Assembly (NCBI GenBank): GCA_947456815.1
Contig: CANGTL010000019.1
Span: 1 to 48,702, forward strand
Source: Flavobacteriaceae bacterium
GTDB taxonomy: Bacteria; Bacteroidota; Bacteroidia; Flavobacteriales; Flavobacteriaceae
DNA length: 48,702 nucleotides
Direction: 5' to 3'
Position numbers and translations under genes: made by a program. How positions within the stretch are numbered: the stretch's first letter is position 1; every line of letters begins with the position of its first letter. The notes below the pieces were generated by a model. It was not told the origin of the DNA. It was given only the letters and a program-made list of their open reading frames with translations, and searched no databases. Positions 16,747 through 25,119 of this stretch are shown one piece after another.

Positions 16747-18195
16747 CTAATAATAAGTGTACCGTCTTACTTTTGCAATATATTTTGCCAAACGAATTAC
16801 TTGATGGCTATAGCCATATTCGTTATCATACCAAATATACAGCACGATATTTTTCCCGTCGCCAGAAACGATGGTCGCGTTGCTATCGTAAATTGAAGGT
16901 GCTGAGGTACCGATAATGTCTGAGGACACCAATTCGTTGTTCAATGAATATTTGATTTGCTCGACCAATTCGCCCTCTAAGGCATATTTTTTCATAATCG
17001 CATTGATGTCTGCGATAGATGTTTCTTTGCCCACTTCTAAGTTCAAAACAACCAAGGATCCGTTTGGTACTGGAACTCGAATGGCATTGGAAGTTAATTT
17101 ACCTGCCAGTGAAGGAATCGCTTTAGCTACTGCTGTTCCTGCTCCAGTTTCCGTAATGACCATATTCAATCCTGCGGCTCTACCACGACGGTATTTTTTG
17201 TGCATATTGTCGACCAAGTTTTGGTCATTGGTATAAGCGTGAATCGTTTCTAAATGCCCTTTCACTACACCCAATGTATCTTCAAGTGCTTTTAGAATTG
17301 GCGTAATGGCGTTGGTGGTGCAAGATGCCGCTGAGAAAATATTTACCTCGTCTGGATTGTAGTCGTTGTGGTTCACACCATGTACGATATTTGGTACCCC
17401 TTTTCCGGGTGCAGTCAATAGTACTTTTTGCGTCCCTTTTGAAGTAAGGTGTCTGGCTAAAGCTTCTTGCGTCGTAAATGCACCTGTGTTGTCTATCACT
17501 AACGCTTCTTCGATTCCAAATTTGGTATAATCAATTTCCTCAGGGCCGTTTGCAGTGATGACATGCACCGTAGTTCCGTTGATGATAAGCGCATTGTTTT
17601 CTGCATCGGCAACCACTGAACCTTGAAAGTCCCCATGAATAGAGTCATAACGTAATAAAGAAGCTCTTTTTTCTAAAGAAACGGCGTCGTTTTTATCTCG
17701 AGTTACGATGGCACGTAAACGCAATTGATTCCCTTTGCCCATTTTTGACATGAGTTCACGCGCTAACAAACGGCCAATTCTACCAAATCCGTATAACACC
17801 ACATCTTTGGGTTGGATGTCTTGGGTGTCTTTGGCATTTTTTAATTTATCTACTACAAAGGCTCTTGCATTGTTGTACTTCTCGTTTTCTAGATTGAATT
17901 CGTAGGTTAGTTTACCAATATCTAATTTGGATGGCGGTAAATCTAAAGAAAGAATCGCTTTGGCAATATCAACCGTGTCGAAAATAGAAATCGGTTTACC
18001 CACGAATTCACCCGCATATTCATGCAGGTTAATAATATCGCTGACATTGCGATTGATGAGTTGGTTTCTGAATAAAACCATTTCGATGGATTTGTCATAC
18101 CATAAATCGCTGATGATTTTGATAAATTCTACGCCAGCTCTTCTTCTGTCGACTTGAAAAGAGACTTCCTTTTCGTATACATTGGTGTTGCTCAT
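16747..18195 (-). CDS. gap: Glyceraldehyde-3-phosphate dehydrogenase, long form
   Basis: 482 residues, about 145 longer than ordinary GAPDH. The first about 130 residues (MSNTNVYEKEVSFQVDRRRA onward) form an extra N-terminal domain. The Rossmann domain then begins at VVLYGFGRIGRLLARELMSK, and the catalytic domain carries the nucleophile Cys in ASCTTNAITPILK, followed by HAYTNDQNLVDN and WYDNEYGYSHQV. It converts glyceraldehyde 3-phosphate to 1,3-bisphosphoglycerate in glycolysis or the reverse. Long GAPDH of this type is known in Bacteroidota and some Proteobacteria; cofactor preference cannot be read here. It is monocistronic. Confidence 0.95.
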   Translation of the reverse strand: MSNTNVYEKEVSFQVDRRRAGVEFIKIISDLWYDKSIEMVLFRNQLINRNVSDIINLHEYAGEFVGKPISIFDTVDIAKAILSLDLPPSKLDIGKLTYEFNLENEKYNNARAFVVDKLKNAKDTQDIQPKDVVLYGFGRIGRLLARELMSKMGKGNQLRLRAIVTRDKNDAVSLEKRASLLRYDSIHGDFQGSVVADAENNALIINGTTVHVITANGPEEIDYTKFGIEEALVIDNTGAFTTQEALARHLTSKGTQKVLLTAPGKGVPNIVHGVNHNDYNPDEVNIFSAASCTTNAITPILKALEDTLGVVKGHLETIHAYTNDQNLVDNMHKKYRRGRAAGLNMVITETGAGTAVAKAIPSLAGKLTSNAIRVPVPNGSLVVLNLEVGKETSIADINAIMKKYALEGELVEQIKYSLNNELVSSDIIGTSAPSIYDSNATIVSGDGKNIVLYIWYDNEYGYSHQVIRLAKYIAKVRRYTYY

Positions 18196-18291
18196 AGTTT
18201 GAAAATATAAAATAGTTAGTGTTGTTTATTGGTCTTAATAGTTATTACAACTATGTGTTTGATTTCATTTCGCTTTACCGTTGTAAAAATA

Positions 18292-18319
18292 TTTTTAGCC
18301 ACGAATTCACGAATTTTTA
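18292..18319. repeat. Half-copy of the AGCCACGAAT palindrome family
   Basis: TTTTTAGCCACGAATTCACG followed by AATTTTTA matches the left arm of the inverted repeat at 8010-8063, with T for G in the centre and no second arm. It lies in the 374-bp gap between the GAPDH and protease genes. Confidence 0.55.
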
Positions 18320-18340
18320 TATTTTTAATATGTAATTGTT

Positions 18341-18514
18341 TTACTTGTTCGCACAGCCAGAGTCATCGCTAAAATCATTATCACAAATAGGCAGACTTTT
18401 CGTCTGCAAACCAAACCTACGTATTCTCAGTCCGTACTGGTTAAGTTTAATTTTTTTTGCAAAAGTATCGATTTCAATCGTTTTCGTAAAGGATTTTTCG
18501 AAAAATTTATCCAT
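18341..18514 (-). CDS. Small candidate ORF (57 aa), uncertain
   Basis: An ATG at 18514 opens 57 codons to TAA at 18341: MDKFFEKSFTKTIEIDTFAK and so on, ending DNDFSDDSGCANK. It is basic in the first two thirds and acidic at the end, with no signal peptide or membrane helix. A GCAGAC/GTCTGC hairpin lies within it. It lies directly after the terminator-like hairpin of the protease gene, so it would need its own promoter, which I cannot find. It may be real or chance; I give it only because it fills most of an otherwise empty gap. Confidence 0.25.
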   Translation of the reverse strand: MDKFFEKSFTKTIEIDTFAKKIKLNQYGLRIRRFGLQTKSLPICDNDFSDDSGCANK

Positions 18515-18547
18515 AAAAAAACCACTTCAATACGAAGTGGTTTTTCC
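18515..18547 (-). terminator. Terminator of the HtrA protease gene
   Basis: AAAAAACCACTTC and GAAGTGGTTTTT form a 12-bp stem with a short AATAC loop. It lies 23 bp past the stop codon of the minus-strand gene at 18570. Confidence 0.85.
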
Positions 18548-18569
18548 AGAATTATTAATCAACCCAATT

Positions 18570-19967
18570 TTAAATGATGATTCTAATGCGTTGTCCCATT
18601 TTGTTAATCATTTCGATACTAACACTTTGGTTTTCGTCTTTCTTTTCGATAATTCGAGAAACGGTTTCAACGTCGGTTGCTTTTACGTTATCGATGCTGA
18701 GGATAATGGTGCCTTTTAATTCATCGTAATAGGGTTTCAAATTATCGTTGTTGATTTCCTTGATACGAACTCCAGCATCTATTCGGTATTTTTTCTTATC
18801 AGCCGCGTCGATGTTTTCAAATTCAATTCCTTTAAATTCGGTGGTATAGAATTCGTTTTTAGTTAAAACCACGGGAACGGTATATGTTTTTCCATCTCTG
18901 ATATACGACACTTGCACTTTGTCATTTGGTCTTTTGGTATTGATAAAACCAGACAGTTCTGCATAGGTATTGATGTTTTGATTGTCTAATTTTATGATGA
19001 TATCGCCTTTGGTTAAGCCCGATTTTTCGGCGCCAGAGTTTTTGGTTACTTTTTTCACGTAAAATCCTTGGGTTTCTTTTACGCCTAATTCTTTCGAAGC
19101 AGCGCTATTGAGCTCGCCGCCTTCAACCCCAAGAATACCACGTTGTACGTTTCCAAACTCCATGATGTCTTCTATAATTTTTCGAGCAATGTTTGACGGA
19201 ACAGCAAAAGAGTATCCGACATAAGAACCGGTTTGAGATGAAATCATGGTGTTGATTCCAATCAGTTCGCCTCTTGTATTTACCAAGGCACCACCGCTAT
19301 TACCTGGGTTTACCGCCGCGTCGGTTTGAATGAACGATTGAATACCATTGGTGTCAAGGTTTCTCGCTTTAGCAGAAATAATTCCAGCAGTTACGGTTGA
19401 GGTTAAATTATATGGGTTTCCAACAGCTAATACCCATTCTCCGATTTTAGAAGTATCAGAGTCGGCAAAAACAGAATACGCTAATTTTTCGTCGGCATTG
19501 ATTTTTAGTAAAGCAATATCCATTTTAGAATCGGTTCCGATGAGTTTTGCTTTGTAGGTTTTTTTGTTATTGAGTGTGATTTCTATGTCTGACGCGTCTT
19601 TGACCACGTGGTTGTTGGTTACGATATAACCGTCTTCAGAAATTATTACTCCTGAACCCGTTCCGACTTGTTCTTGTTGTTGACCGCCATTGTATCCGTA
19701 GAAAAACTCGAGCATTGGATTGGAAATCGTTCGGTACGACACATTTTTTACGTGAACAACCGTATGAACGGTCTTGTCTGCTGCTTCGGTAAAATCTAAG
19801 CCTTCCAGGACAAGACTTGCGTTTTTAGCGTAATTGCTTGGTGCAAGTGTAACTACACTTTTTGATTTTGAAAAGAATCCATCATTGTCTATCAGTAATT
19901 TGTAACCAGCCAATGTTGTAGCCCCGCTTAACACTGATACTAAAAATAAACTAGAAAATTTTTTCAT
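18570..19967 (-). CDS. htrA: HtrA/Deg-family serine protease with two PDZ domains
   Basis: 465 residues. A hydrophobic N-terminus (FSSLFLVSVLSGATTLAGYKL) exports it to the periplasm, probably as a signal peptide or anchor. The trypsin-like domain has the His in VTNNHVVKDA, the Asp in DSKMDIALLKI and the Ser in QTDAAVNPGNSGGAL, so the catalytic triad is complete. PDZ1 starts near GILGVEGGELNS and PDZ2 near FKGIEFENIDAADKK. The protein degrades or refolds damaged envelope proteins. It is monocistronic, and its job complements that of the SurA-like chaperones at 2789-7000. The choice among the names degP, degQ and htrA is arbitrary. Confidence 0.94.
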   Translation of the reverse strand: MKKFSSLFLVSVLSGATTLAGYKLLIDNDGFFSKSKSVVTLAPSNYAKNASLVLEGLDFTEAADKTVHTVVHVKNVSYRTISNPMLEFFYGYNGGQQQEQVGTGSGVIISEDGYIVTNNHVVKDASDIEITLNNKKTYKAKLIGTDSKMDIALLKINADEKLAYSVFADSDTSKIGEWVLAVGNPYNLTSTVTAGIISAKARNLDTNGIQSFIQTDAAVNPGNSGGALVNTRGELIGINTMISSQTGSYVGYSFAVPSNIARKIIEDIMEFGNVQRGILGVEGGELNSAASKELGVKETQGFYVKKVTKNSGAEKSGLTKGDIIIKLDNQNINTYAELSGFINTKRPNDKVQVSYIRDGKTYTVPVVLTKNEFYTTEFKGIEFENIDAADKKKYRIDAGVRIKEINNDNLKPYYDELKGTIILSIDNVKATDVETVSRIIEKKDENQSVSIEMINKMGQRIRIII

Positions 19968-20158
19968 GGTTGTTGAATCTTTTTAAATGAAACTATAATT
20001 ATTTTTAATTCGAACGTAAAATTAGAAAAGTATTGTTTTTCGAGAAAGAGTTTAACGCTCGTTTAACAAGACTTAACGTTCTTTTTGGATAGTTTTTTAT
20101 TATTATTAAGAAAGAAATACCGCAAGTAAAATTGTCCTTTCCTTTTCGATAGAATTTG

Positions 20159-20166
20159 TACCTTTG
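20159..20166 (+). promoter_or_regulatory. -7 promoter box of the dapF operon
   Basis: TACCTTTG matches TAnnTTTG and lies 18 bp before the ATG at 20185. A TTG at 20132-20134 is 24 bp further up, slightly far for a -33 box. The box overlaps an alternative TTG start at 20164, which argues for the ATG. Confidence 0.45.
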
Positions 20167-20184
20167 GTTTCTTTCAAACCCATT

Positions 20185-20967
20185 ATGGAGATTTCATTTT
20201 ATAAATACGAAGGCACCGGAAATGATTTTGTCATGATTGATAATCGTGACCTCTTTTTTCCAAAAGAGGATCATGTTTTGGTGAAACATTTATGTGATCG
20301 CCGCTTCGGTATTGGTGGAGACGGATTGATTTTATTAGAAAATGACGTTGATACTAACTTTAAAATGGTGTACTATAACTCCGATGGCAATCTGAGTTCG
20401 ATGTGCGGCAATGGTGGAAGATGTATCGTGGCTTTTGCAAAGCAACTTGGACTAATTACTGATCATGCCGTGTTTTCTGCCGTTGACGGGATGCACCACG
20501 CGACAATCTTTGATGCTAATATTGTTTCGCTTCAAATGAGCGATGTCTCTGAAATCGATATTCAACCTGATTATGTTTTTCTCAATACTGGTTCTCCACA
20601 TCATGTTACTCTAGTTGAAGATTTGAGAAGTATCGATGTTAAAACTATCGGAAGTCAAGTAAGATACAGCGAATTGTATGGTGAAAAAGGGAGTAACGTC
20701 AATTTTGTCAAGCAAATTGATGATGCTTCTTTTGCAATTAGAACCTACGAGCGCGGTGTTGAAGATGAAACTTTGTCTTGCGGAACTGGAGCGACAGCGG
20801 TGGCCATTGCAATGCATGCGTTAGACAACACTTCAGCTAATTCTATCATCATTTTTGTAGAAGGCGGAAAGCTTGAAGTTTCATTTGTAAAAGAAGTTGG
20901 TACTTATGCCAACGTTTGCTTGAAAGGTCCGGCCACTTTTGTATTTAAAGGATCTATTGCATGCTAA
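20185..20967 (+). CDS. dapF: Diaminopimelate epimerase
   Basis: 260 residues from the ATG at 20185 (MEISFYKYEGTGNDFVMIDN). It converts LL- to meso-diaminopimelate for lysine and peptidoglycan synthesis in the cytoplasm. Both catalytic cysteines are present: MCGNGGRCIVAF (about residue 75) and ETLSCGTGATAVAIA (about 195). KYEGTGNDFVMID, FGIGGDGLILLE and ERGVEDETLSCGTG are family marks. The in-frame TTG at 20164 would put the start on top of the promoter box. It is the first gene of an operon that continues with the GNAT gene (7-bp overlap) and mltG, so cell-wall precursor and wall-cleavage genes are together. Confidence 0.97.
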   Translation: MEISFYKYEGTGNDFVMIDNRDLFFPKEDHVLVKHLCDRRFGIGGDGLILLENDVDTNFKMVYYNSDGNLSSMCGNGGRCIVAFAKQLGLITDHAVFSAVDGMHHATIFDANIVSLQMSDVSEIDIQPDYVFLNTGSPHHVTLVEDLRSIDVKTIGSQVRYSELYGEKGSNVNFVKQIDDASFAIRTYERGVEDETLSCGTGATAVAIAMHALDNTSANSIIIFVEGGKLEVSFVKEVGTYANVCLKGPATFVFKGSIAC

Positions 20968-21494
20968 CACTACAAGGAAAATCTATTTATTTGCGGGCAC
21001 TCGAGCCGAATGACTTGGAGTTTCTGTATGCTATGGAAAACAATGAATCTATTTGGGAAGTGAGTAATACACAAACACCTTATAGTAGATTCTTGATTCG
21101 CCAATACCTAAAAAACGCCCATCAAGATATTTATGAAGCGAAACAATTGCGCCTAGCGATTTGTTGCAATCAGGATTTTCCCGCCATTGGACTTATAGAT
21201 TTGTTTGATTTTGATCCGAAGAATAGTAGGGCAGGCGTGGGGATTGTTATTCAGAATGAAGAAGACAGAAATTCAGGAGCGGGTGGCGAGGCATTAGAAT
21301 TGGTCATCAATTATTCTTTTCGGCAGTTAAATTTACATCAATTGTATGCGAATATTGGAGAGGATAACATCGCTAGTCTAGCACTTTTTATTAAATTTGG
21401 TTTTCAAAAAATCGGTGTCAAAAAACAATGGAATTTGGTCGATGGCCATTACAAAGACGAAATTTTATTTCAGTTAATCAATTCTAAAACATAA
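20961..21494 (+). CDS. GNAT-family N-acetyltransferase
   Basis: 177 residues beginning MLTLQGKSIYLRALEPNDLE, the usual start of RimJ/SpeG-type acetyltransferases. The acetyl-CoA binding part is GVGIVIQNEEDRNSGAGGEA (about 92-111), followed by LNLHQLYANIGEDNIASLAL and FIKFGFQKIGVKKQW, where the conserved Asn and aromatic residues lie. It transfers an acetyl group to an unknown amine, which could be a protein N-terminus, polyamine or amino sugar. It overlaps dapF by 7 bp and is followed after 4 bp by mltG, so it belongs to that operon. Confidence 0.88.
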   Translation: MLTLQGKSIYLRALEPNDLEFLYAMENNESIWEVSNTQTPYSRFLIRQYLKNAHQDIYEAKQLRLAICCNQDFPAIGLIDLFDFDPKNSRAGVGIVIQNEEDRNSGAGGEALELVINYSFRQLNLHQLYANIGEDNIASLALFIKFGFQKIGVKKQWNLVDGHYKDEILFQLINSKT

Positions 21495-21498
21495 TATT

Positions 21499-22542
21499 TT
21501 GAATTTTAAAAAAATAGCAGCAATCATTTCGGTCGTCGTAGTTACTGTCCTAATAGTATACGGCTACATAATGTATCGAGACATTTTTTCTGACAACACT
21601 CGATTTTCGGAAAATGAAGTTTATGTTTATGTGCCAACAGACGCTACTTATGATCAGGTAAAAACTATCGTCAGTCCATATATTAAAGATATGGATCGCT
21701 TTGAAAAAGTAGCAACCAAGAAAGCTTATCCAAACCGTCAAGATAAATCTGGAAAATTTCTTTTGAAGAAAGGGATGAATAGCAATGAAATTATTAATTC
21801 GCTTCGTCAGAATGTACCTGTAAATTTAGCATTCAATAATCAAGAACGATTGGAGAATTTTGCAGGACGAATCGGCTCGCAGATTGAAGCTGATAGTTTG
21901 AGTTTGATGAAAGCCTTTACAGACGAGCAGTTTCTGACCGAGAATGGATTTACCAAGCAAAATGTATTGTCTTTGTTTGTGCCTAATTCTTACGAATTTT
22001 TCTGGAATACATCCGCTAATAAGTTTAGAGACAAGATGGCCAAAGAGTATCGAAAATTCTGGAATGCAGATCGATTAGAAAAGGCAAAAAAATTAAATTT
22101 GACACCTATTGAGGTAGCTACATTGGCTTCTATAGTGCATAAAGAAACGGTAAAAAAAGACGAGCGGCCTATTGTTGCTGGAGTTTATCTAAACCGCTTG
22201 CAAAAAGGAATGAAGTTGGAAGCCGATCCGACGGTGATTTATGCGGTGAAATTGCAATCCAACGATTTTGATCGAGTAATCAAAAGAGTTTTGAATAAAG
22301 ACTTAGTAACGGACTCTCCATACAATACCTATAAATATGAAGGATTGCCTCCTGGGCCTATCGCAATGCCTGATATCACGGCTTTGGATGCAGTCTTGAA
22401 TCCAGCGCAACACAACTACATTTATTTTTGCGCCAGCGTTACGCGATTTGGTTATCATGAATTTGCCGTTACTCCGGCTCAACACGAACTAAATCGCCAG
22501 AAATACGTTTCATGGATTTCGAAACAAGGCATTAAAAGATAG
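21499..22542 (+). CDS. mltG: Endolytic peptidoglycan transglycosylase MltG
   Basis: 347 residues starting at TTG 21499, with one N-terminal membrane helix (IAAIISVVVVTVLIVYGYIM) and the catalytic domain in the periplasm. The YceG/MltG motifs are LASIVHKETVKKDERPIVAG with the catalytic Glu, YLNRLQKGMKLEADPTVIYA, and SPYNTYKYEGLPPGPIAMPD. The enzyme cuts nascent glycan strands and is thought to set their length. No ATG lies before the helix, so the TTG is favoured. It has 4-bp spacing both from the GNAT gene before it and to the next gene (stop at 22542, next start at 22546). Confidence 0.95.
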   Translation: MNFKKIAAIISVVVVTVLIVYGYIMYRDIFSDNTRFSENEVYVYVPTDATYDQVKTIVSPYIKDMDRFEKVATKKAYPNRQDKSGKFLLKKGMNSNEIINSLRQNVPVNLAFNNQERLENFAGRIGSQIEADSLSLMKAFTDEQFLTENGFTKQNVLSLFVPNSYEFFWNTSANKFRDKMAKEYRKFWNADRLEKAKKLNLTPIEVATLASIVHKETVKKDERPIVAGVYLNRLQKGMKLEADPTVIYAVKLQSNDFDRVIKRVLNKDLVTDSPYNTYKYEGLPPGPIAMPDITALDAVLNPAQHNYIYFCASVTRFGYHEFAVTPAQHELNRQKYVSWISKQGIKR

Positions 22543-22545
22543 GTT

Positions 22546-23463
22546 TTGAAATCAATTTCTTTTTTAAGAGGCCTACTTTTATTTGCTTTTTGTTCAAATC
22601 TCTTTGCACAAAACAAAGTCGATCATTTTCTGAAACCTTCGGATTCTTTAAATGTTGCTCGAAGAAATGCGGTGGTTATATCTCAGGCGGCTGTAGCTGC
22701 GACTGTTTTAGTGGGACTGAATGAATTATGGTATGCTGATTATCCGCGTTCTAATTTTAGATATGTTAATGATAATGTGGAATGGTTGCAAATGGACAAA
22801 GCGGGTCATGTTTTTTCAGCTTACCATCTTGGAAATTTTGGAAGGAATTCTTTGGCATGGAGCGGTGTCAGCGAAAAAAATCAATTGATATACGGTGCTA
22901 CTTTGGGATTTGGCTTTCTTACCGCTGTTGAAGTGATGGATGGTTATTCTTCCAATTGGGGCGCATCACTGGTCGATGTTGCTGCCAATGCGACAGGAAC
23001 AGCACTTTTGGTTTCGCAACACTTACTGTGGAAAGAACAACGTATTGTCCCAAAATTTTCGTTTCATACTACACCTTATGCATCGGCACGCCCAAATGTT
23101 CTTGGAAGTTCTTTAAATGAGCAAATTCTCAAGGATTACAATGGTCAAACGTATTGGTTATCTGCCAATTTGCATTCCTTTTTTAAAGATTCGAAAATAC
23201 CTACTTGGTTAAATTTGGCTATCGGATACGGAGGTGAAGGCATGATTACGGGAAATGAGGAGTTTGTCAACACAGTTTTTCTTCCAGAATCGGAAAGATT
23301 TCGACAATTTTATTTCAGTTTTGACGCCGATTTGACAAAAATAAAGACCAAATCGCATCTTTTGAAGACGGTTTTTGAAATTTTTAATACGATCAAAATC
23401 CCAGCTCCAACGTTTGAAATCAGTAGCCGCGGCGATTTCACTTTTCACTATTTCTACTTTTAG
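22546..23463 (+). CDS. DUF2279 (YfiM-like) lipoprotein-like envelope protein
   Basis: 305 residues from a TTG at 22546. The N-terminus ISFLRGLLLFAFCSNLFAQ is a signal peptide. DUF2279 marks are WLQMDKAGHVFSAYHLGNFG, IYGATLGFGFLTAVEVMDGY and NWGASLVDVAANATGTAL. The rest (WLNLAIGYGGEGMITG and a C-terminal GDFTFHYFYF) reads like outer-membrane beta strands. Function is unknown; it follows mltG immediately and may be part of the same wall/envelope transcription unit. The TTG is supported by the short 3-bp gap after the stop codon of mltG. Confidence 0.82.
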   Translation: MKSISFLRGLLLFAFCSNLFAQNKVDHFLKPSDSLNVARRNAVVISQAAVAATVLVGLNELWYADYPRSNFRYVNDNVEWLQMDKAGHVFSAYHLGNFGRNSLAWSGVSEKNQLIYGATLGFGFLTAVEVMDGYSSNWGASLVDVAANATGTALLVSQHLLWKEQRIVPKFSFHTTPYASARPNVLGSSLNEQILKDYNGQTYWLSANLHSFFKDSKIPTWLNLAIGYGGEGMITGNEEFVNTVFLPESERFRQFYFSFDADLTKIKTKSHLLKTVFEIFNTIKIPAPTFEISSRGDFTFHYFYF

Positions 23464-23506
23464 AAAAACTTTAACTAATTGATATTCAGTTTTATATTTT
23501 AAGTTG

Positions 23507-23514
23507 TACATTTG
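23507..23514 (+). promoter_or_regulatory. -7 promoter box of the lysozyme-like gene
   Basis: TACATTTG fits TAnnTTTG. It is followed after about 6 bp by the likely transcription start and gives a leader of about 40 nt. Confidence 0.5.
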
Positions 23515-23561
23515 CACCGCAGAAATTTTTCGGGGTGACAGCTTGAAAAGAAAAACAATGT

Positions 23562-24197
23562 ATGAGTAAGAAATGGGTTTTTTATGGTAGTTTAGCTTTG
23601 CTAATTGGGTATATAAGTTCAGGTTTTAAACCTTCCGAATTAAAAAACCACAACTGGTTCGAATCTAATAATCAAAAAGAAGTTTCCTATTTGTATCCCT
23701 CCCAAAATCCAGCAGATTACGCTAATTTGAATGTGCCTTTCACAGGTAGATTTTTTATAGGATTTAAAGAAGCGCTCGCTTTCAAAGAATCCCAAGGTAA
23801 ATATCACAAAATTAATTCACTAGGTTACATGGGGAAATACCAATTTGGTATCGAAACACTGCAAACGATTGGTATCACAGATACTGTAGCTTTTATGAAT
23901 AGCCCAAAATTGCAAGAGAAAGCGTTTGTTGCTTTGTTGTCAAAAAACAAATGGGAATTACAAGATGAAATCGAAGCGTATTCCGGAAGAATCATATCTG
24001 GCGTGAAGATTACTGAATCAGGAATACTGGCGGCAGCGCACTTGGGTGGTGTTGGTTCTGTAAAACGCTTCTTGAAAACTAATGGCAAAAAGAAATGCAA
24101 AGATAATTACGGTACCTCTGTGAAAAGTTATATGCGTGACTTTGGTGGTTTTGAAACTTCGGGAATTGTAGCAGAGAACAATCCAATTGTAAAGTAA
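23562..24197 (+). CDS. Exported lysozyme-like protein
   Basis: 211 residues. N-terminal signal or anchor (WVFYGSLALLIGYISSGF). The core GFKEALAFKESQGKYHKINS and YMGKYQFGIETLQTIGI resembles the lysozyme-like/SLT fold, where the Glu of KESQGKY would be the catalytic acid. The part ESGILAAAHLGGVGSVKRFL also recalls this fold. The product may cleave peptidoglycan glycan strands. Homologues are often labelled as LysM or peptidoglycan-binding proteins, but I see no LysM repeat. Its own promoter (TACATTTG) and terminator suggest a single-gene unit next to the mltG operon. Confidence 0.7.
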   Translation: MSKKWVFYGSLALLIGYISSGFKPSELKNHNWFESNNQKEVSYLYPSQNPADYANLNVPFTGRFFIGFKEALAFKESQGKYHKINSLGYMGKYQFGIETLQTIGITDTVAFMNSPKLQEKAFVALLSKNKWELQDEIEAYSGRIISGVKITESGILAAAHLGGVGSVKRFLKTNGKKKCKDNYGTSVKSYMRDFGGFETSGIVAENNPIVK

Positions 24198-24201
24198 ATA
24201 G

Positions 24202-24228
24202 AAAGACCTTTTTTTAAGGTCTTTTTTT
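24202..24228 (+). terminator. Terminator after the lysozyme-like gene
   Basis: AAAGACCTT and AAGGTCTTT form a 9-bp stem around a T-rich loop, and four more T follow. Confidence 0.8.
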
Positions 24229-24243
24229 ATGAATGTTTGTGAA

Positions 24244-24406
24244 TGCAGTCGTTTAAACTTTTTCTAATTGGCTACAAAATATTCTTTTTGCCCCATATTT
24301 TAGCTTTTTCTTACTCCGTAGCGCTGCTATGCAGTGCAAAAAAGACTGAAATCTGGAACAAAAGTCCCTATTTTTCGCTTCAATCAAAAAAGTTTAAACG
24401 ACTGCA
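24244..24406. mobile_element. MITE-like hairpin element, 163 bp, 20-bp terminal inverted repeats
   Basis: TGCAGTCGTTTAAACTTTTT at 24244-24263 is exactly inverted at 24387-24406. The inner part also pairs imperfectly over most of its length (ATTGGC/TTCAAT-type segments, CTTTTTG.CCC against GGGACTTTTG), with an apex near CCGTAGCGCTGCTATGC. It encodes no protein. The right end lies over the end of the minus-strand methyltransferase gene and provides its last codons. No target-site duplication is obvious. Mobility by a transposase supplied elsewhere is inferred from the shape. Confidence 0.55.
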
Positions 24407-25113
24407 ATAATAAAAATGGTTGGGCGGTTGTGTAAATCAACTTTCGTTTTTTTCCAATCTTGAATCCGCAATGTTTTTATATATTCTGTACCAAGGGTAA
24501 TGTCAGTGGCAATACAAAGATGTGTATTGGGCTGAAGCGTTTGAACCATATCTTCCAAAAGTTTGTTATTGCGATAGGGCGTTTCTATAAAAATTTGGGT
24601 TTGGTTTTTGTCGTAGGAAAGTTTCTCTAAGTTTTTCAAAGCAGCTTTCTTTTCGCTCTTTTCAATAGGAAGGTAGCCATTAAAAGCGAAACTTTGACCG
24701 TTCATTCCAGAAGCCATTAGTGCTAATAGTATTGAAGACGGGCCTACCAAAGGAATAACTTGAATTCCCATTTCATGAGCCAGTTTCACAATAACGGCGC
24801 CAGGGTCAGCAACACCAGGACAACCTGATTCACTCATGATTCCTGTATTTCTTCCATTTAAGCAGGCTTGAAGCATTTGCTTGTGATCTTCAATTGGAGT
24901 ATGTTTGTTCAAGGTGCTTAGTCGTAGCGAAGCCTGTACTTTTTCGGGAAAAATGCTTTTGATAAATCTGCGCGCAGTCTTTTCATTCTCGACAATGTAA
25001 TCATCGATTACTGCAATAGTGTTCTTTACTGTTATCGGCAGCACTTCAAGTGGTTGGTTCTCTCCGAGTGTAATGGGGATTAAGTATAGTTTTCCGATGG
25101 CGCCTTTACTCAT
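24394..25113 (-). CDS. rsmI: RsmI-like SAM-dependent methyltransferase
   Basis: 239 residues of the tetrapyrrole-methylase fold. GIMSESGCPGVADPGAVIVK (about 91-110) is the conserved cofactor-site segment, and VIPLVGPSSILLALMASGMN and IFIETPYRNNKLLEDM also match the RsmI group, which 2'-O-methylates C1402 of 16S rRNA. It is somewhat shorter than E. coli RsmI and starts later, with GKLYLIPITLGEN where the usual start has the SAM loop. It could therefore be a flavobacterial variant with altered activity. It is the last gene of the dnaA-ptp-rsmI unit, 6 bp after ptp. Its last codons (AVV and stop) lie in a hairpin element. Confidence 0.85.
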   Translation of the reverse strand: MSKGAIGKLYLIPITLGENQPLEVLPITVKNTIAVIDDYIVENEKTARRFIKSIFPEKVQASLRLSTLNKHTPIEDHKQMLQACLNGRNTGIMSESGCPGVADPGAVIVKLAHEMGIQVIPLVGPSSILLALMASGMNGQSFAFNGYLPIEKSEKKAALKNLEKLSYDKNQTQIFIETPYRNNKLLEDMVQTLQPNTHLCIATDITLGTEYIKTLRIQDWKKTKVDLHNRPTIFIIAVV

Positions 25114-25119
25114 GAACTC

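Noticed and set aside
18336..18719. 127-codon plus-strand frame
   Set aside because: It crosses the protease terminator and overlaps the end of the protease gene on the other strand; shadow frame.
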